A stretch of 64,000 nucleotides of DNA from Citrobacter freundii ATCC 8090 = MTCC 1658 = NBRC 12681 (lineage in GTDB: Bacteria > Pseudomonadota > Gammaproteobacteria > Enterobacterales > Enterobacteriaceae): the NCBI RefSeq assembly GCF_011064845.1, contig NZ_CP049015.1:1178001-1242000 (forward strand), in the 5' to 3' direction. Positions 10,793-20,985 of the stretch are shown piece by piece. Every line of letters begins with the position of its first letter. Positions within the stretch are counted from its first letter, which is position 1. The position numbers were made by a program, and so were the translations under genes. Under the pieces are notes generated by a model. That model was given only the letters and a program-made list of their open reading frames with translations, was not told where the DNA came from and ran no database searches.

Positions 10793-10912
10793 CACGTCAT
10801 CCTTCATGTTGCATCTTTGTTGGCTTCGCTTGCGTACCCCAGTCACTTACTTATGAAAGCTCCCGGGGATCCACAACCTTGCCGCCTCGATGCACCATGA
10901 ATGATTTTGTGT
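10793..10912. repeat. ERIC (enterobacterial repetitive intergenic consensus) element
   Basis: A degenerate copy of the roughly 127-bp palindromic ERIC/IRU repeat. The core ACCCCAGTCACTTACTT (about 10836–10852) and ATGAAAGCTCCCGGGGATC (about 10853–10871) match the conserved ERIC segments used as PCR primer sites. The outer arms TCATCCTTCATGTTGCATC (10797–10815) and GATGCACCATGAATGA (10889–10904) are imperfect inverted repeats. It sits between the hydrolase and ABM genes and, if transcribed, would fold into a long hairpin in the mRNA. Confidence 0.88.
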
Positions 10913-10962
10913 ATTGCTTTCCTGGCCTAAGCGGCCTGTTTCCTCTCAACAAGGAACCCTTC

Positions 10963-11508
10963 ATGGCGCAGAACAAACATGTGACGTTGGTGATTACCCA
11001 CACCCTGCTGCCTGAGCAGGCGCAGCGGTATGAGCAATGGCTGGGGAAAATTATGCCGGTGGCGGCCGAGTTTCCCGGTCATCTCGGAGCGAACGTGATT
11101 CGCCCTGCGGATGGCGACAACCTGTGGAATATCATTATTCGCTTCGACACGCTTGAGCATCTGTATAACTGGACCCAGTCCGATACGCGCCGCGTGCTGG
11201 TGGAAGAGATTGCCCCACTGCTGGCGGAAGGTGATAAAACCGAAATTCGTACCGAAGCGGCATTCTGGTTTACGCCACCAGCGCCCCATGTACGCCAGCC
11301 CAAACGCTGGAAACAGTTTCTGATAACCCTGCTGGTGATATTTCCTAGCACCAATCTGGTGCCGTGGTTGACCGGCATTGTGCTGCCTGCAATGAAGGGC
11401 TCGTTACTCCTGCATCTCATCAATGATGCCTGTGTGGTTGCGCTGGTGGTCTGGTTCTGGATGCCCATCGTAACCCGTCTGTTTGCCGGATGGCTGAAAA
11501 AAGCCTGA
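10963..11508 (+). CDS. ABM-domain protein with C-terminal membrane anchor
   Basis: Protein of 181 aa not matched to a named gene. Residues about 6–100 look like an antibiotic-biosynthesis-monooxygenase (ABM, dimeric alpha/beta barrel) domain: VTLVITHTLLPEQAQRYEQW, then an FPGHLG turn and NIIIRFDTLEHLYNW. Two hydrophobic segments follow (about 118–141 and 152–175), ending GWLKKA, so it is tethered to the inner membrane. The ATG at 10963 follows AAGGAACCCTTC. The longer frame from 10879 starts inside the ERIC repeat and is rejected. The amidohydrolase gene follows after 21 nt, so the two are probably cotranscribed. Substrate and reaction are unknown. Confidence 0.8.
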   Translation: MAQNKHVTLVITHTLLPEQAQRYEQWLGKIMPVAAEFPGHLGANVIRPADGDNLWNIIIRFDTLEHLYNWTQSDTRRVLVEEIAPLLAEGDKTEIRTEAAFWFTPPAPHVRQPKRWKQFLITLLVIFPSTNLVPWLTGIVLPAMKGSLLLHLINDACVVALVVWFWMPIVTRLFAGWLKKA

Positions 11509-11529
11509 CCGGTATCTCAGGAGATTGTT

Positions 11530-13398
11530 ATGTCTCAAACTGCCACACTGATTCTGACTCACGGAAAAATTCATACTCTCGATAGGCAACGCCCGCAGGT
11601 CGAGGCGGTGGCGATTGCCAACGGAAAGATCCTGGCGACCGGTAGCCACGAGCGGGTAATGAGCTTTGCTGCCGAAGGGACGCAGGTTGTCGATCTGCAA
11701 GGACATACGGTGATCCCGGGTCTGAACGATTCTCACTTGCACCTTATTCGTGGTGGACTGAATTACAACCTGGAATTACGTTGGGAAGGCGTGCCGTCGC
11801 TGGCGGACGCCCTACGTATGCTCAAAGACCAGGCGGACAGAACGCCGTCGCCGCAATGGGTACGCGTGGTGGGCGGCTGGAGCGAATTCCAGTTTGCCGA
11901 ACGTCGCATGCCAACCCTGGAAGAACTGAATGAAGCTGCTCCGGATACCCCGGTTTTTGTTCTGCATCTCTACGACCGGGCTTTACTGAACCGCGCTGCG
12001 CTGAAAGCCGTTGGCTACACCAAAGCGACGCCGGATCCGGCGGGCGGTGAGATTGTGCGTGATAGCAACGGCAACCCGACCGGGATGTTGATCGCTAAAC
12101 CAAACGCCATGATCCTTTATTCGACGCTGGCAAAAGGACCAAAACTGCCGCTGGAAATGCAGGTTAACTCGACCCGCCAGTTTATGCGTGAACTGAACCG
12201 CCTGGGGCTGACCAGCGCCATCGATGCGGGCGGCGGCTTCCAGAACTATCCGGAAGATTACGAGATCATTGAGCAGTTACACGCCAACAAGCAGATGACG
12301 GTGCGTATTGCCTACAACCTGTTTACCCAGCGTCCAAAACAGGAACTGGAAGACTTTGAACGTTGGACCGATATGCTCAAACCGGGGCAGGGGACCGACT
12401 TCTACCGCGCCAATGGGGCCGGGGAAATGCTGGTTTTTTCGGCAGCGGATTTTGAAGATTTTCTCCAGCCGCGCCCGGACTTGCCGGAGGGTATGGAAGA
12501 TGAGCTGGAGCGCGTGGTGCGACACCTGGTGGAGCACCGCTGGCCGTTCCGCCTGCACGCCACCTACGATGAATCTATCAGCCGCATGTTGGACGTGTTT
12601 GAGAAGGTGAATCGTGATATCCCGTTCAATGGCCTGCACTGGTTCTTCGATCATGCCGAAACCATTACTGAACGGAATATCGAGCGCGTTAAAGCGCTGG
12701 GCGGCGGGATTGCTGTTCAGCACCGAATGGCGTTCCAGGGCGAATATTTTGTCGATCGTTATGGCAAAGATGCGGTCAAACACACGCCGCCGGTGGCGAA
12801 AATGCTGGCGGCTGAAGTTCCGGTAGGGCTGGGGACTGACGCCACCCGTGTGGCTAGCTACAACCCGTGGACCGCGCTCTACTGGCTGGTTTCGGGCCGC
12901 ACCGTTGGCGGTATGGCGATGTACGATGATAACAACCGCTTGCCGCGCGACGTGGCGCTGGAACTGTGGACCGCTGGCAGCGCCTGGTTCTCCAGCGAGC
13001 AGGGTAAGAAAGGGCGAATCGAGAAAGATCAACTGGCCGACCTGGTGGTGCTGTCTAAAGATTACTTCAACGTGGCGGAAGAAGAGATCAAAGGCATTGA
13101 GTCAGTGATGACCATTGTCGATGGCAAAGTCGTGTATGCGGCAGGGCATTTCACCCCGCTGGCACCGCCAGCCATCCCGGTTGTGCCGGACTGGTCGCCG
13201 GTGGTGAAGGTGCCGGGGCACTATCGCTCAGCGCCGCCTGCTGCGGCAAAAATTGGCGCAATGGTGCAGATGCATCAGTGCTGTGGTAGCTGTGGCGTAC
13301 ACGGTCATCAGCATGATATTGCGCGTCAATCAGGCATTCCGGTGTCAGATGACCGGGCTTTCTGGGGCGCGCTTGGCTGTTCCTGCTTCGCGTTTTAA
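11530..13398 (+). CDS. YtcJ-like amidohydrolase with Cys/His-rich tail
   Basis: Metal-dependent amidohydrolase of 622 aa (amidohydrolase 3 / YtcJ type), no signal peptide. It begins with the beta-sandwich segment LILTHGKIHTLD; the metal-binding HxH is His69/His71 in NDSHLHLIRGG. Later motifs include LHWFFDHAE, GLGTDATRVASYNPW (metal-binding Asp) and ADLVVLSKDYF, which ends the domain. Residues about 580–622 add a tail dense in Cys and His (MHQCCGSCGVHGHQHD and GCSCFAF), not part of the core fold as I know it. ATG 11530 follows AGGAGATTGTT. It is the last gene of the LysR-linked group. Substrate is unknown. Confidence 0.85.
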   Translation: MSQTATLILTHGKIHTLDRQRPQVEAVAIANGKILATGSHERVMSFAAEGTQVVDLQGHTVIPGLNDSHLHLIRGGLNYNLELRWEGVPSLADALRMLKDQADRTPSPQWVRVVGGWSEFQFAERRMPTLEELNEAAPDTPVFVLHLYDRALLNRAALKAVGYTKATPDPAGGEIVRDSNGNPTGMLIAKPNAMILYSTLAKGPKLPLEMQVNSTRQFMRELNRLGLTSAIDAGGGFQNYPEDYEIIEQLHANKQMTVRIAYNLFTQRPKQELEDFERWTDMLKPGQGTDFYRANGAGEMLVFSAADFEDFLQPRPDLPEGMEDELERVVRHLVEHRWPFRLHATYDESISRMLDVFEKVNRDIPFNGLHWFFDHAETITERNIERVKALGGGIAVQHRMAFQGEYFVDRYGKDAVKHTPPVAKMLAAEVPVGLGTDATRVASYNPWTALYWLVSGRTVGGMAMYDDNNRLPRDVALELWTAGSAWFSSEQGKKGRIEKDQLADLVVLSKDYFNVAEEEIKGIESVMTIVDGKVVYAAGHFTPLAPPAIPVVPDWSPVVKVPGHYRSAPPAAAKIGAMVQMHQCCGSCGVHGHQHDIARQSGIPVSDDRAFWGALGCSCFAF

Positions 13399-13476
13399 TT
13401 GTGGTTTGGATAAGCGTATTGTCGCTGGTGATACTTACAGAGAGTGACGCAATCACCTACCTGACCTACGAACAAT

Positions 13477-13504
13477 AAAAAAGGCCCGCACTAGCGGGCC
13501 TTTT
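13477..13504. terminator. Bidirectional terminator between amidohydrolase and tsaA
   Basis: AAAAGGCCCGC and GCGGGCCTTTT form a stem with an ACTA loop, with A and T runs on either side. It can serve both converging genes. Confidence 0.9.
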
Positions 13505-13519
13505 GTCGATTCATGCCAA

Positions 13520-14122
13520 TTACAGGCTGGAAACGTTCTCGGTCAGGTATTTTGCTACGCCGTCCGGAGACGCGTTCATACCTTCTTTACCTTTTTCCCA
13601 CTGTGCCGGGCATACGTCGCCGTGCTCTTCGTGGAACTGCAGCGCGTCAACCATGCGCAGCATTTCGTCGATGTTACGGCCCAGCGGCAGATCGTTAACC
13701 ACCTGGTGGCGAACAACGCCGTTAGCGTCGATCAGGAAAGAACCGCGCAGAGCAACGCCAGCTTCCGGGTGCTCGATGCCGTAGGCTTTCTGGATTTCGC
13801 GTTTAATGTCAGCAACCATTGCGTATTTCACTGCACCGATGCCGCCTTTGTCGACAGGGGTGTTACGCCATGCGTTGTGGACAAATTCAGAGTCGAAGGA
13901 AACGCCAACAACTTCAACGCCGCGCTTCTGGAATTCTTCGTAACGTTTGTCGAATGCGATCAGTTCAGACGGGCAAACGAAGGTGAAGTCCATCGGCCAG
14001 AAGAACAGAACGGTAGTTTTACCGTTGGTATGCTGTTTGAAGTTGAAGTTTTCAACGATCTCACCGCTACCCAGTACCGCAGCTGCTGTGAAATCCGGAG
14101 CCTGACGAGTTACCAGTACCAT
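13520..14122 (-). CDS. tsaA: TsaA, typical 2-Cys peroxiredoxin
   Basis: Thiol peroxidase of 200 aa reducing hydrogen peroxide and organic hydroperoxides in the cytoplasm. The peroxidatic Cys50 is in DFTFVCPSEL and the resolving Cys171 in HGDVCPAQWEKG, so it is a typical 2-Cys enzyme of the AhpC/Prx1 class. It is distinct from E. coli AhpC (187 aa). A tsaA gene next to acpH (yajB) is known in Salmonella but absent from E. coli K-12 here. The ATG at 14122 is preceded by GCAGGAGAATTAT; the longer frame to 14212 is not needed. The upstream promoter carries an OxyR-like site. Confidence 0.92.
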   Translation of the reverse strand: MVLVTRQAPDFTAAAVLGSGEIVENFNFKQHTNGKTTVLFFWPMDFTFVCPSELIAFDKRYEEFQKRGVEVVGVSFDSEFVHNAWRNTPVDKGGIGAVKYAMVADIKREIQKAYGIEHPEAGVALRGSFLIDANGVVRHQVVNDLPLGRNIDEMLRMVDALQFHEEHGDVCPAQWEKGKEGMNASPDGVAKYLTENVSSL

Positions 14123-14169
14123 ATAATTCTCCTGCAATGTTAAGGGGTTTTTGGAACGCAACGCGGGCC

Positions 14170-14235
14170 AGTATAGAGAGTGTTCGTGAATAAGACAAAG
14201 AGGCGCTGGCAATCAATGAGACAGGTTTTGTCTAT
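14170..14235 (-). promoter_or_regulatory. Candidate OxyR-activated tsaA promoter
   Basis: Read on the minus strand: −35 TTGTCT (14198–14193), a 17-bp spacer, −10 TATACT (14175–14170). Directly abutting the −35 is a 37-bp element at 14235–14199 reading ATAG-N7-CTGT-N7-ATTG-N7-CTCT. The OxyR consensus is ATAG-N7-CTAT-N7-ATAG-N7-CTAT; 13 of the 16 anchor bases match with exact spacing. This placement is that of OxyR activation sites. Promoter and match are seen; OxyR control is inferred and suits a peroxidase. Confidence 0.65.
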
Positions 14236-14242
14236 CAATCTT

Positions 14243-14272
14243 TTGCCGGATGACGGCTACGGCTTATCCGGC
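14243..14272. repeat. REP element
   Basis: TTGCCGGATGACGGCTACGG followed by CTTATCCGGC forms the short imperfect palindrome typical of enterobacterial REP units. It lies between the tsaA promoter and the acpH 3' end. Confidence 0.8.
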
Positions 14273-14290
14273 GGGGAATGCGGGTTGCAA

Positions 14291-14872
14291 TCAAAGGGTT
14301 TTACGCCGCGCCTGGTCCATCATTTGCGGATAAAACTGCCAGAATCGTTCTTCTAACGCATCGTAATGCGTATTGAGGTCATACCATGAGTCGCGTAGGG
14401 CATCGAGCCGTGGACGGCGGCTGGCCATGCCGTTCAGGACGTTCTGGATAAAATCCATGTCCCGGTAGCGCTCAAGCCATTTCTCTGACCATATATAGTT
14501 ATTCAGATTGATAAAGCGTGGCGGCGATTCCGGCAAAATAGTGGTTACCTGGGTACGGGCATAGCGCACAAAGTCCGTCAGCGGGAACTCAGGGGAGATC
14601 TCCGACCAGTGGCGCGACAGAAAATGATCCCACATGACATCCAGCGTAATCGGCGCGACGCGGCGCGTTTCGCTACGAAACCATTCTTTGGCTTCACGCA
14701 CCTGCGGCAGGTTATCTGTCATCACGTCGATACGACGATGCATGAAGATGCCTTCTACCACATCAGGCGAGTAGTGCGTTTCCGGATTACCCCGGACAAA
14801 ATCGGCCAGCAGATTGCCGGAAAGCGAACTGTCGGCAAGGTGAGCGAGATGCAAATGTGCAAGAAAATTCAT
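14291..14872 (-). CDS. acpH: AcpH, acyl carrier protein phosphodiesterase
   Basis: Enzyme of 193 aa removing the 4'-phosphopantetheine prosthetic group from holo-ACP. It begins [20 protein letters not shown] and contains conserved HD-fold-like residues ([23 protein letters not shown]), as in E. coli AcpH (YajB), with the same length. It lies on the minus strand, divergent from queA with 90 bp between. Downstream comes a REP unit and then tsaA. Confidence 0.94.
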   Translation of the reverse strand: MNFLAHLHLAHLADSSLSGNLLADFVRGNPETHYSPDVVEGIFMHRRIDVMTDNLPQVREAKEWFRSETRRVAPITLDVMWDHFLSRHWSEISPEFPLTDFVRYARTQVTTILPESPPRFINLNNYIWSEKWLERYRDMDFIQNVLNGMASRRPRLDALRDSWYDLNTHYDALEERFWQFYPQMMDQARRKTL

Positions 14873-14962
14873 AGTTAAATGTTTATCCAGAGGGGTAAAG
14901 GTTGCAGGGAGAACGCCCCGGCACTAGACTACCCGCCTCTTATTTTAGTCTGAGTCAGTGTC

Positions 14963-16033
14963 ATGCGCGTTACCGATTTCACCTTTGAACTACCCGAATC
15001 CCTGATTGCCCACTATCCGCAAGCTGAGCGCAGTAGCTGTCGCTTGCTGTCTTTGGACGGGCCGACGGGCGCGCTGACGCACGGTACTTTCACCGATTTG
15101 CTCGATAAGCTCAACCCTGGCGATTTGCTGGTCTTTAACAACACCCGCGTCATTCCTGCGCGTCTGTTTGGTCGTAAAGCCAGCGGCGGTAAAATTGAAG
15201 TGCTGGTCGAGCGTATGCTGGATGACAAACGTATTCTGGCGCATATTCGTGCCTCGAAAGCGCCGAAACCGGGCGCCGAGCTGCTGCTGGGCGATGACGA
15301 AAGCATTAAAGCAACGATGGTGGCGCGCCATGACGCGCTGTTTGAAGTTGAGTTTAACGACGAACGCAGCGTGCTGGATATCCTCAACGCGATTGGCCAT
15401 ATGCCGTTGCCGCCGTATATCGACCGTCCGGATGAAGACGCCGACCGCGAGCTGTACCAGACCGTGTACAGCGAAAAACCGGGTGCCGTCGCTGCGCCGA
15501 CCGCGGGTCTGCATTTTGACGATCCGCTGCTGGCTAAACTGCGCGATAAAGGCATTGAAATGGCGTTCGTCACCCTGCACGTTGGAGCGGGTACTTTCCA
15601 GCCGGTGCGCGTAGACACTATTGAAGACCACATTATGCACTCCGAATATGCGGAAGTGCCGCAGGATGTGGTGGACGCGGTGATGGCGGCGAAAGCGCGC
15701 GGTAACCGCGTGATTGCGGTGGGCACCACCTCCGTACGTTCACTGGAAAGTGCGGCGCAGGCGGCCAAAAACGATCTAATCGAGCCGTTCTTCGGCGATA
15801 CACAAATCTTTATTTATCCAGGCTATAAATATCAGGTGATTGATGCTCTGGTCACCAACTTCCACCTGCCGGAATCGACATTGATTATGCTGGTTTCCGC
15901 ATTTGCTGGTTATAAAAACACCATGCACGCCTATCATGAAGCGGTAAAAGCGGAATATCGCTTTTTTAGTTACGGGGATGCGATGTTTATCACGTACAAT
16001 CCGCAGGCTATTTCTGAGCGTGTCGGGGAATAA
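14963..16033 (+). CDS. queA: QueA, tRNA preQ1-34 S-adenosylmethionine ribosyltransferase-isomerase
   Basis: Cytoplasmic enzyme (356 aa) adding the epoxycyclopentanediol ring from SAM to preQ1 in tRNA, forming epoxyqueuosine. Family hallmarks are the start [39 protein letters not shown] and APTAGLHF. Length equals E. coli QueA. It leads a queA-tgt-yajC-secD-secF group, with tgt starting 55 nt downstream. The enzyme acts directly after Tgt, so the two adjacent genes encode consecutive steps. Confidence 0.98.
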   Translation: MRVTDFTFELPESLIAHYPQAERSSCRLLSLDGPTGALTHGTFTDLLDKLNPGDLLVFNNTRVIPARLFGRKASGGKIEVLVERMLDDKRILAHIRASKAPKPGAELLLGDDESIKATMVARHDALFEVEFNDERSVLDILNAIGHMPLPPYIDRPDEDADRELYQTVYSEKPGAVAAPTAGLHFDDPLLAKLRDKGIEMAFVTLHVGAGTFQPVRVDTIEDHIMHSEYAEVPQDVVDAVMAAKARGNRVIAVGTTSVRSLESAAQAAKNDLIEPFFGDTQIFIYPGYKYQVIDALVTNFHLPESTLIMLVSAFAGYKNTMHAYHEAVKAEYRFFSYGDAMFITYNPQAISERVGE

Positions 16034-16046
16034 GTTTCCGGCATGA

Positions 16047-17216
<1,170 letters not shown>

Positions 17217-17238
17217 TTTTAATAATGAGGGAATTTGA

Positions 17239-17571
17239 ATGAGCTTTTTTATTTCTGATGCGGTAGCGGCAACAGGTGCTCCGGCGCAGGGCAGCCCGAT
17301 GTCTCTGATTCTGATGCTGGTGGTGTTTGGTCTGATTTTCTACTTCATGATCCTGCGCCCGCAGCAAAAGCGTACCAAAGAACACAAAAATCTGATGAAC
17401 TCCATTGCGAAAGGCGATGAAGTGCTGACTAACGGTGGTCTGGTGGGTCGCGTGACCAAAGTAGCAGAATCTGGCTACATCGCTATCGCGCTGAACGACA
17501 CCACTGAAGTGGTTATTAAACGTGATTTCGTAGCTGCCGTTCTGCCGAAAGGCACCATGAAGGCGCTGTAA
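17239..17571 (+). CDS. yajC: YajC, Sec translocon accessory subunit
   Basis: Small inner-membrane protein (110 aa) of the SecDF-YajC complex that assists SecYEG. One membrane helix (about residues 18–40, SLILMLVVFGLIFYFMILRP) is followed by a basic stretch QQKRTKEH and a cytoplasmic domain with KGDEVLTNGGLVGRV. Length matches E. coli. It sits 22 nt after tgt and 27 nt before secD. Confidence 0.97.
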   Translation: MSFFISDAVAATGAPAQGSPMSLILMLVVFGLIFYFMILRPQQKRTKEHKNLMNSIAKGDEVLTNGGLVGRVTKVAESGYIAIALNDTTEVVIKRDFVAAVLPKGTMKAL

Positions 17572-17598
17572 TTTATTGTTTTCCCAAAGGGAACTGCC

Positions 17599-19446
17599 GT
17601 GTTAAACCGTTATCCTTTGTGGAAGTATGTCATGCTGATCGTCGTTATTGTCGTCGGTCTGCTCTATGCGCTTCCCAACCTGTATGGTGAGGATCCGGCT
17701 GTTCAAATCACTGGCGTGCGCGGTGCCGCCGCCAGTGAGCAAACGCTGATCCAGGTCCAGAAAACGTTACAAGAAGATAAAATCACACCTAAGTCTGTGG
17801 CTCTGGAAGAGGGTGCTATTCTCGCGCGCTTCGACTCCACTGATACCCAACTGCGCGCACGTGAAGTATTAATGGGCGTACTGGGCGATCAGTACGTCGT
17901 GGCGCTTAACCTTGCTCCGGCAACCCCGCGCTGGCTGGCTGCCATTCATGCAGAACCGATGAAACTCGGTCTTGACCTGCGTGGCGGCGTTCACTTCCTG
18001 ATGGAAGTGGATATGGATACCGCGCTGAGTAAGTTGCAGGAACAAAATATCGATAGCCTGCGCAGCGATCTGCGTGAAAAAGGCATTCCTTATACTACCG
18101 TTCGCAAAGAAGATAACTACGGTCTGAGCATCACTTTCCGTGATAGCAGCGCCCGTGATGAAGCTATCTCTTACTTGAGCAAACGTCACCAGGATCTGGT
18201 TATTTCCAGCCAGGGCAGCAATGCACTGCGTGCTGTAATGACCGATGCGCGCCTGAGCGAAGCCCGTGAGTACGCGGTACAGCAGAACATCAACATTCTG
18301 CGTAATCGTGTTAACCAACTGGGTGTTGCTGAGCCGGTGGTACAACGTCAGGGCGCTGACCGCATCGTGGTCGAACTGCCGGGTATTCAGGATACCGCGC
18401 GTGCGAAAGAAATTCTGGGCGCAACCGCGACGCTGGAGTTCCGTCTGGTAAACACCAACGTTGACCAGTCCGCTGCAGCATCGGGTCGTGTTCCGGGTGA
18501 TTCGGAAGTGAAACAGTCTCGTGAAGGTCAGCCTGTTGTGCTGTACAAGCGCGTGATCCTGACCGGTGACCATATCACCGATTCCACTTCCAGCCAGGAC
18601 GAATACAATCAGCCGCAGGTTAACATCTCGCTGGATAGCGCGGGTGGTAACATCATGTCCAACTTCACCAAGGACAACATCGGTAAGCCGATGGCGACCC
18701 TGTTCGTGGAGTACAAAGACAGCGGTAAGAAAGATGCTAACGGTCGTGCAGTACTGGTGAAACAGGAAGAGGTGATTAACATTGCCAATATCCAGTCTCG
18801 CCTGGGTAACAGCTTCCGTATCACCGGTATCAACAACCCGAACGAAGCGCGTCAGCTTTCTCTGCTGTTACGTGCCGGTGCGTTGATTGCGCCGATTCAG
18901 ATTGTGGAAGAACGTACCATCGGCCCAACCCTGGGTATGCAGAACATTAAACAGGGTCTGGAAGCGTGTCTGGCCGGTCTGGTGGTGTCTATCCTGTTCA
19001 TGATCTTCTTCTATAAGAAGTTCGGTCTGATTGCGACCAGTGCGCTGATTGCTAACCTGGTATTGATTGTCGGTATTATGTCGTTGCTGCCGGGCGCTAC
19101 GCTAAGTATGCCGGGGATTGCGGGGATTGTCTTAACCCTTGCCGTCGCGGTCGATGCGAACGTACTGATCAACGAACGTATCAAAGAAGAGTTGAGTAAC
19201 GGGCGTTCGGTGCAGCAGGCCATCAACGAAGGTTATGCGGGCGCATTTAGCTCCATCTTTGATGCGAACATTACGACGCTGATCAAGGTCATCATCCTGT
19301 ACGCAGTTGGCACCGGGGCAATTAAAGGGTTCGCGATTACTACCGGTATTGGTGTGGCGACGTCGATGTTTACCGCGATTGTCGGTACACGTGCCATCGT
19401 AAACCTGTTGTATGGCGGCAAGCGCGTCAAAAAGCTGTCAATCTGA
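17599..19446 (+). CDS. secD: SecD, protein-export membrane protein
   Basis: RND-related subunit (615 aa) that uses the proton gradient to pull exported proteins into the periplasm with SecF. A first membrane helix (about 9–27) is followed by a large periplasmic domain with [14 protein letters not shown], then five C-terminal helices (from about 450) with [15 protein letters not shown], a family motif. GTG start at 17599 with AAAGGGAACTGCC upstream, giving [10 protein letters not shown] as in E. coli. secF follows after 10 nt. Confidence 0.98.
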   Translation: MLNRYPLWKYVMLIVVIVVGLLYALPNLYGEDPAVQITGVRGAAASEQTLIQVQKTLQEDKITPKSVALEEGAILARFDSTDTQLRAREVLMGVLGDQYVVALNLAPATPRWLAAIHAEPMKLGLDLRGGVHFLMEVDMDTALSKLQEQNIDSLRSDLREKGIPYTTVRKEDNYGLSITFRDSSARDEAISYLSKRHQDLVISSQGSNALRAVMTDARLSEAREYAVQQNINILRNRVNQLGVAEPVVQRQGADRIVVELPGIQDTARAKEILGATATLEFRLVNTNVDQSAAASGRVPGDSEVKQSREGQPVVLYKRVILTGDHITDSTSSQDEYNQPQVNISLDSAGGNIMSNFTKDNIGKPMATLFVEYKDSGKKDANGRAVLVKQEEVINIANIQSRLGNSFRITGINNPNEARQLSLLLRAGALIAPIQIVEERTIGPTLGMQNIKQGLEACLAGLVVSILFMIFFYKKFGLIATSALIANLVLIVGIMSLLPGATLSMPGIAGIVLTLAVAVDANVLINERIKEELSNGRSVQQAINEGYAGAFSSIFDANITTLIKVIILYAVGTGAIKGFAITTGIGVATSMFTAIVGTRAIVNLLYGGKRVKKLSI

Positions 19447-19456
19447 GGAGTGCGAA

Positions 19457-20428
19457 GTGGCACAGGAATATACTGTTGAACAATTAAACCACGGCCGTAA
19501 AGTCTGGGACTTTATGCGCTGGGACTACTGGGCTTTCGGCATTTCAGGTTTCCTGCTGATTGCGGCCATCGTGGTGATGGGCGTACGCGGGTTTAACTGG
19601 GGTCTCGATTTCACCGGTGGTACGGTTATTGAAATCACGCTGGAAAAACCGGCCGATATGGACGTGATGCGCGATGCACTGGAGAAAGCGGGCTTCGTTG
19701 ATCCGCTTCTGCAGAACTTCGGCAGCAGCCACGACATTATGGTACGTATGCCGCCAACTGAAGGTGCAGACGGCGGTCAGGTGCTGGGCAGCAAAGTGTT
19801 GAGTGTGATTAACGAATCCACCAACCAAAACGCCGCGGTGAAGCGAATTGAATTCGTGGGTCCGAGCGTGGGGGCTGATCTGGCGCAAACCGGTGCGATG
19901 GCGCTGATGGCGGCGCTGATCTCCATCCTGGTGTACGTCGGTTTCCGCTTTGAGTGGCGACTGGCGGCGGGGGTGGTTATCGCTCTGGCGCACGACGTGA
20001 TTATCACACTTGGGATCCTGTCGTTGTTCCATATCGAGATTGACCTGACTATCGTCGCATCACTGATGTCGGTAATCGGTTACTCGCTGAACGATAGTAT
20101 CGTTGTATCTGACCGTATTCGTGAAAACTTCCGCAAAATTCGTCGCGGTACGCCTTACGAAATCTTTAACGTGTCACTGACTCAAACGCTGCACCGTACG
20201 TTGATTACGTCCGGTACAACGTTGATGGTTATTCTGATGCTGTTCCTGTTCGGTGGTCCGGTACTGGAAGGCTTCTCGCTGACGATGCTGATCGGTGTTT
20301 CCATCGGTACCGCATCCTCTATCTACGTGGCATCGGCGCTGGCGCTGAAGCTGGGTATGAAGCGTGAGCACATGCTGCAGCAGAAGGTCGAGAAAGAAGG
20401 GGCGGATCAACCGTCGATTCTTCCTTAA
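19457..20428 (+). CDS. secF: SecF, protein-export membrane protein
   Basis: Partner of SecD (323 aa, six membrane helices). The periplasmic loop holds [12 protein letters not shown] and the later helices hold [18 protein letters not shown], both conserved in SecF. I chose the GTG at 19457 ([12 protein letters not shown], after GAGGAGTGCGAA), which gives the E. coli length. The upstream ATG frame from 19412 overlaps secD and lacks support. A strong terminator follows, so secF ends the queA operon. Confidence 0.97.
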   Translation: MAQEYTVEQLNHGRKVWDFMRWDYWAFGISGFLLIAAIVVMGVRGFNWGLDFTGGTVIEITLEKPADMDVMRDALEKAGFVDPLLQNFGSSHDIMVRMPPTEGADGGQVLGSKVLSVINESTNQNAAVKRIEFVGPSVGADLAQTGAMALMAALISILVYVGFRFEWRLAAGVVIALAHDVIITLGILSLFHIEIDLTIVASLMSVIGYSLNDSIVVSDRIRENFRKIRRGTPYEIFNVSLTQTLHRTLITSGTTLMVILMLFLFGGPVLEGFSLTMLIGVSIGTASSIYVASALALKLGMKREHMLQQKVEKEGADQPSILP

Positions 20429-20450
20429 CCATTAAGAGTGAAGATACTGG

Positions 20451-20480
20451 AATCCCGATCGTAAGGTCGGGATTTTTTTT
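20451..20480 (+). terminator. Rho-independent terminator after secF
   Basis: AATCCCGA and TCGGGATT form the stem, followed by a run of T, 22 nt after the secF stop. Confidence 0.9.
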
Positions 20481-20524
20481 GCCTGTGAATTAGCGACAGG
20501 CAATTATCTTTTCCTGTCGCCATA

Positions 20525-20548
20525 CTACTGACAGTATGCTGTCAGTAG
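20525..20548. promoter_or_regulatory. Perfect palindrome, candidate operator of the VOC/WYL pair
   Basis: CTACTGACAG (20525–20534) and CTGTCAGTAG (20539–20548) are exact inverted repeats around TATG. A TATAGT −10-like element lies at 20557–20562, nine bases further on, so a protein bound here would cover the −35 region of the promoter for the gene at 20597. No T run follows, which argues against a terminator. Best guess is an operator for the WYL regulator encoded by the second gene. Confidence 0.6.
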
Positions 20549-20596
20549 CCCTGTTTTATAGTCCTTCTGAGATTACCCACACAGGCAGGAGGAAGT

Positions 20597-20962
20597 ATGA
20601 GCAACGTAATTAATTGGTTTGAAATCCCTGTAGCACAAATGGATCGCGCCATCGCTTTTTATGAACCAGTGATGCAGGTTTCTTTGCGTCGGGAAAATAT
20701 GGACTGCGCTGAGCTGGCCGTATTTCCGCATCAGGATCCCGCTCCCGGCGGGGCGCTGGCTAAATTTGACGGTATTACTCCTTCAGCGCAGGGCGCTATT
20801 ATTTATCTGCATACGGACGATTTGACTGCAACGCTTGAACGCGTCGCCACTGCTGGCGGTCAGTGTGTGTTTGGCCCACTCGAACTGGGGCAGGACATTG
20901 GTACGATTGCGCTATTTACTGACAGCGAAGGCAATCGTGTTGGTTTACATCAACCCGCGTAA
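20597..20962 (+). CDS. VOC-family (glyoxalase/dioxygenase fold) protein
   Basis: Small protein of 121 aa with the vicinal-oxygen-chelate fold: first beta-alpha unit INWFEIPVAQMDRAIAFYEPVM, second unit IIYLHTDDLTATLERVATAGG, and the closing FTDSEGNRVGLHQ. The family includes glyoxalases, antibiotic-resistance proteins and many of unknown function; the reaction here cannot be read. ATG 20597 follows CAGGAGGAAGT. The WYL regulator gene starts 23 nt after it. E. coli has yajD at this position instead. Confidence 0.85.
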   Translation: MSNVINWFEIPVAQMDRAIAFYEPVMQVSLRRENMDCAELAVFPHQDPAPGGALAKFDGITPSAQGAIIYLHTDDLTATLERVATAGGQCVFGPLELGQDIGTIALFTDSEGNRVGLHQPA

Positions 20963-20985
20963 TATTTTCAGCACTGAGGATTAAA

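Noticed and set aside
10879..10962. N-terminal extension of the ABM-domain protein
   Set aside because: The extension begins in the ERIC repeat; the ATG at 10963 has a good ribosome-binding site and starts the domain cleanly.
20429..20596. yajD (HNH nuclease gene) expected after secF in E. coli
   Set aside because: No matching frame is present between secF and tsx on either strand; the space holds the VOC and WYL genes instead.
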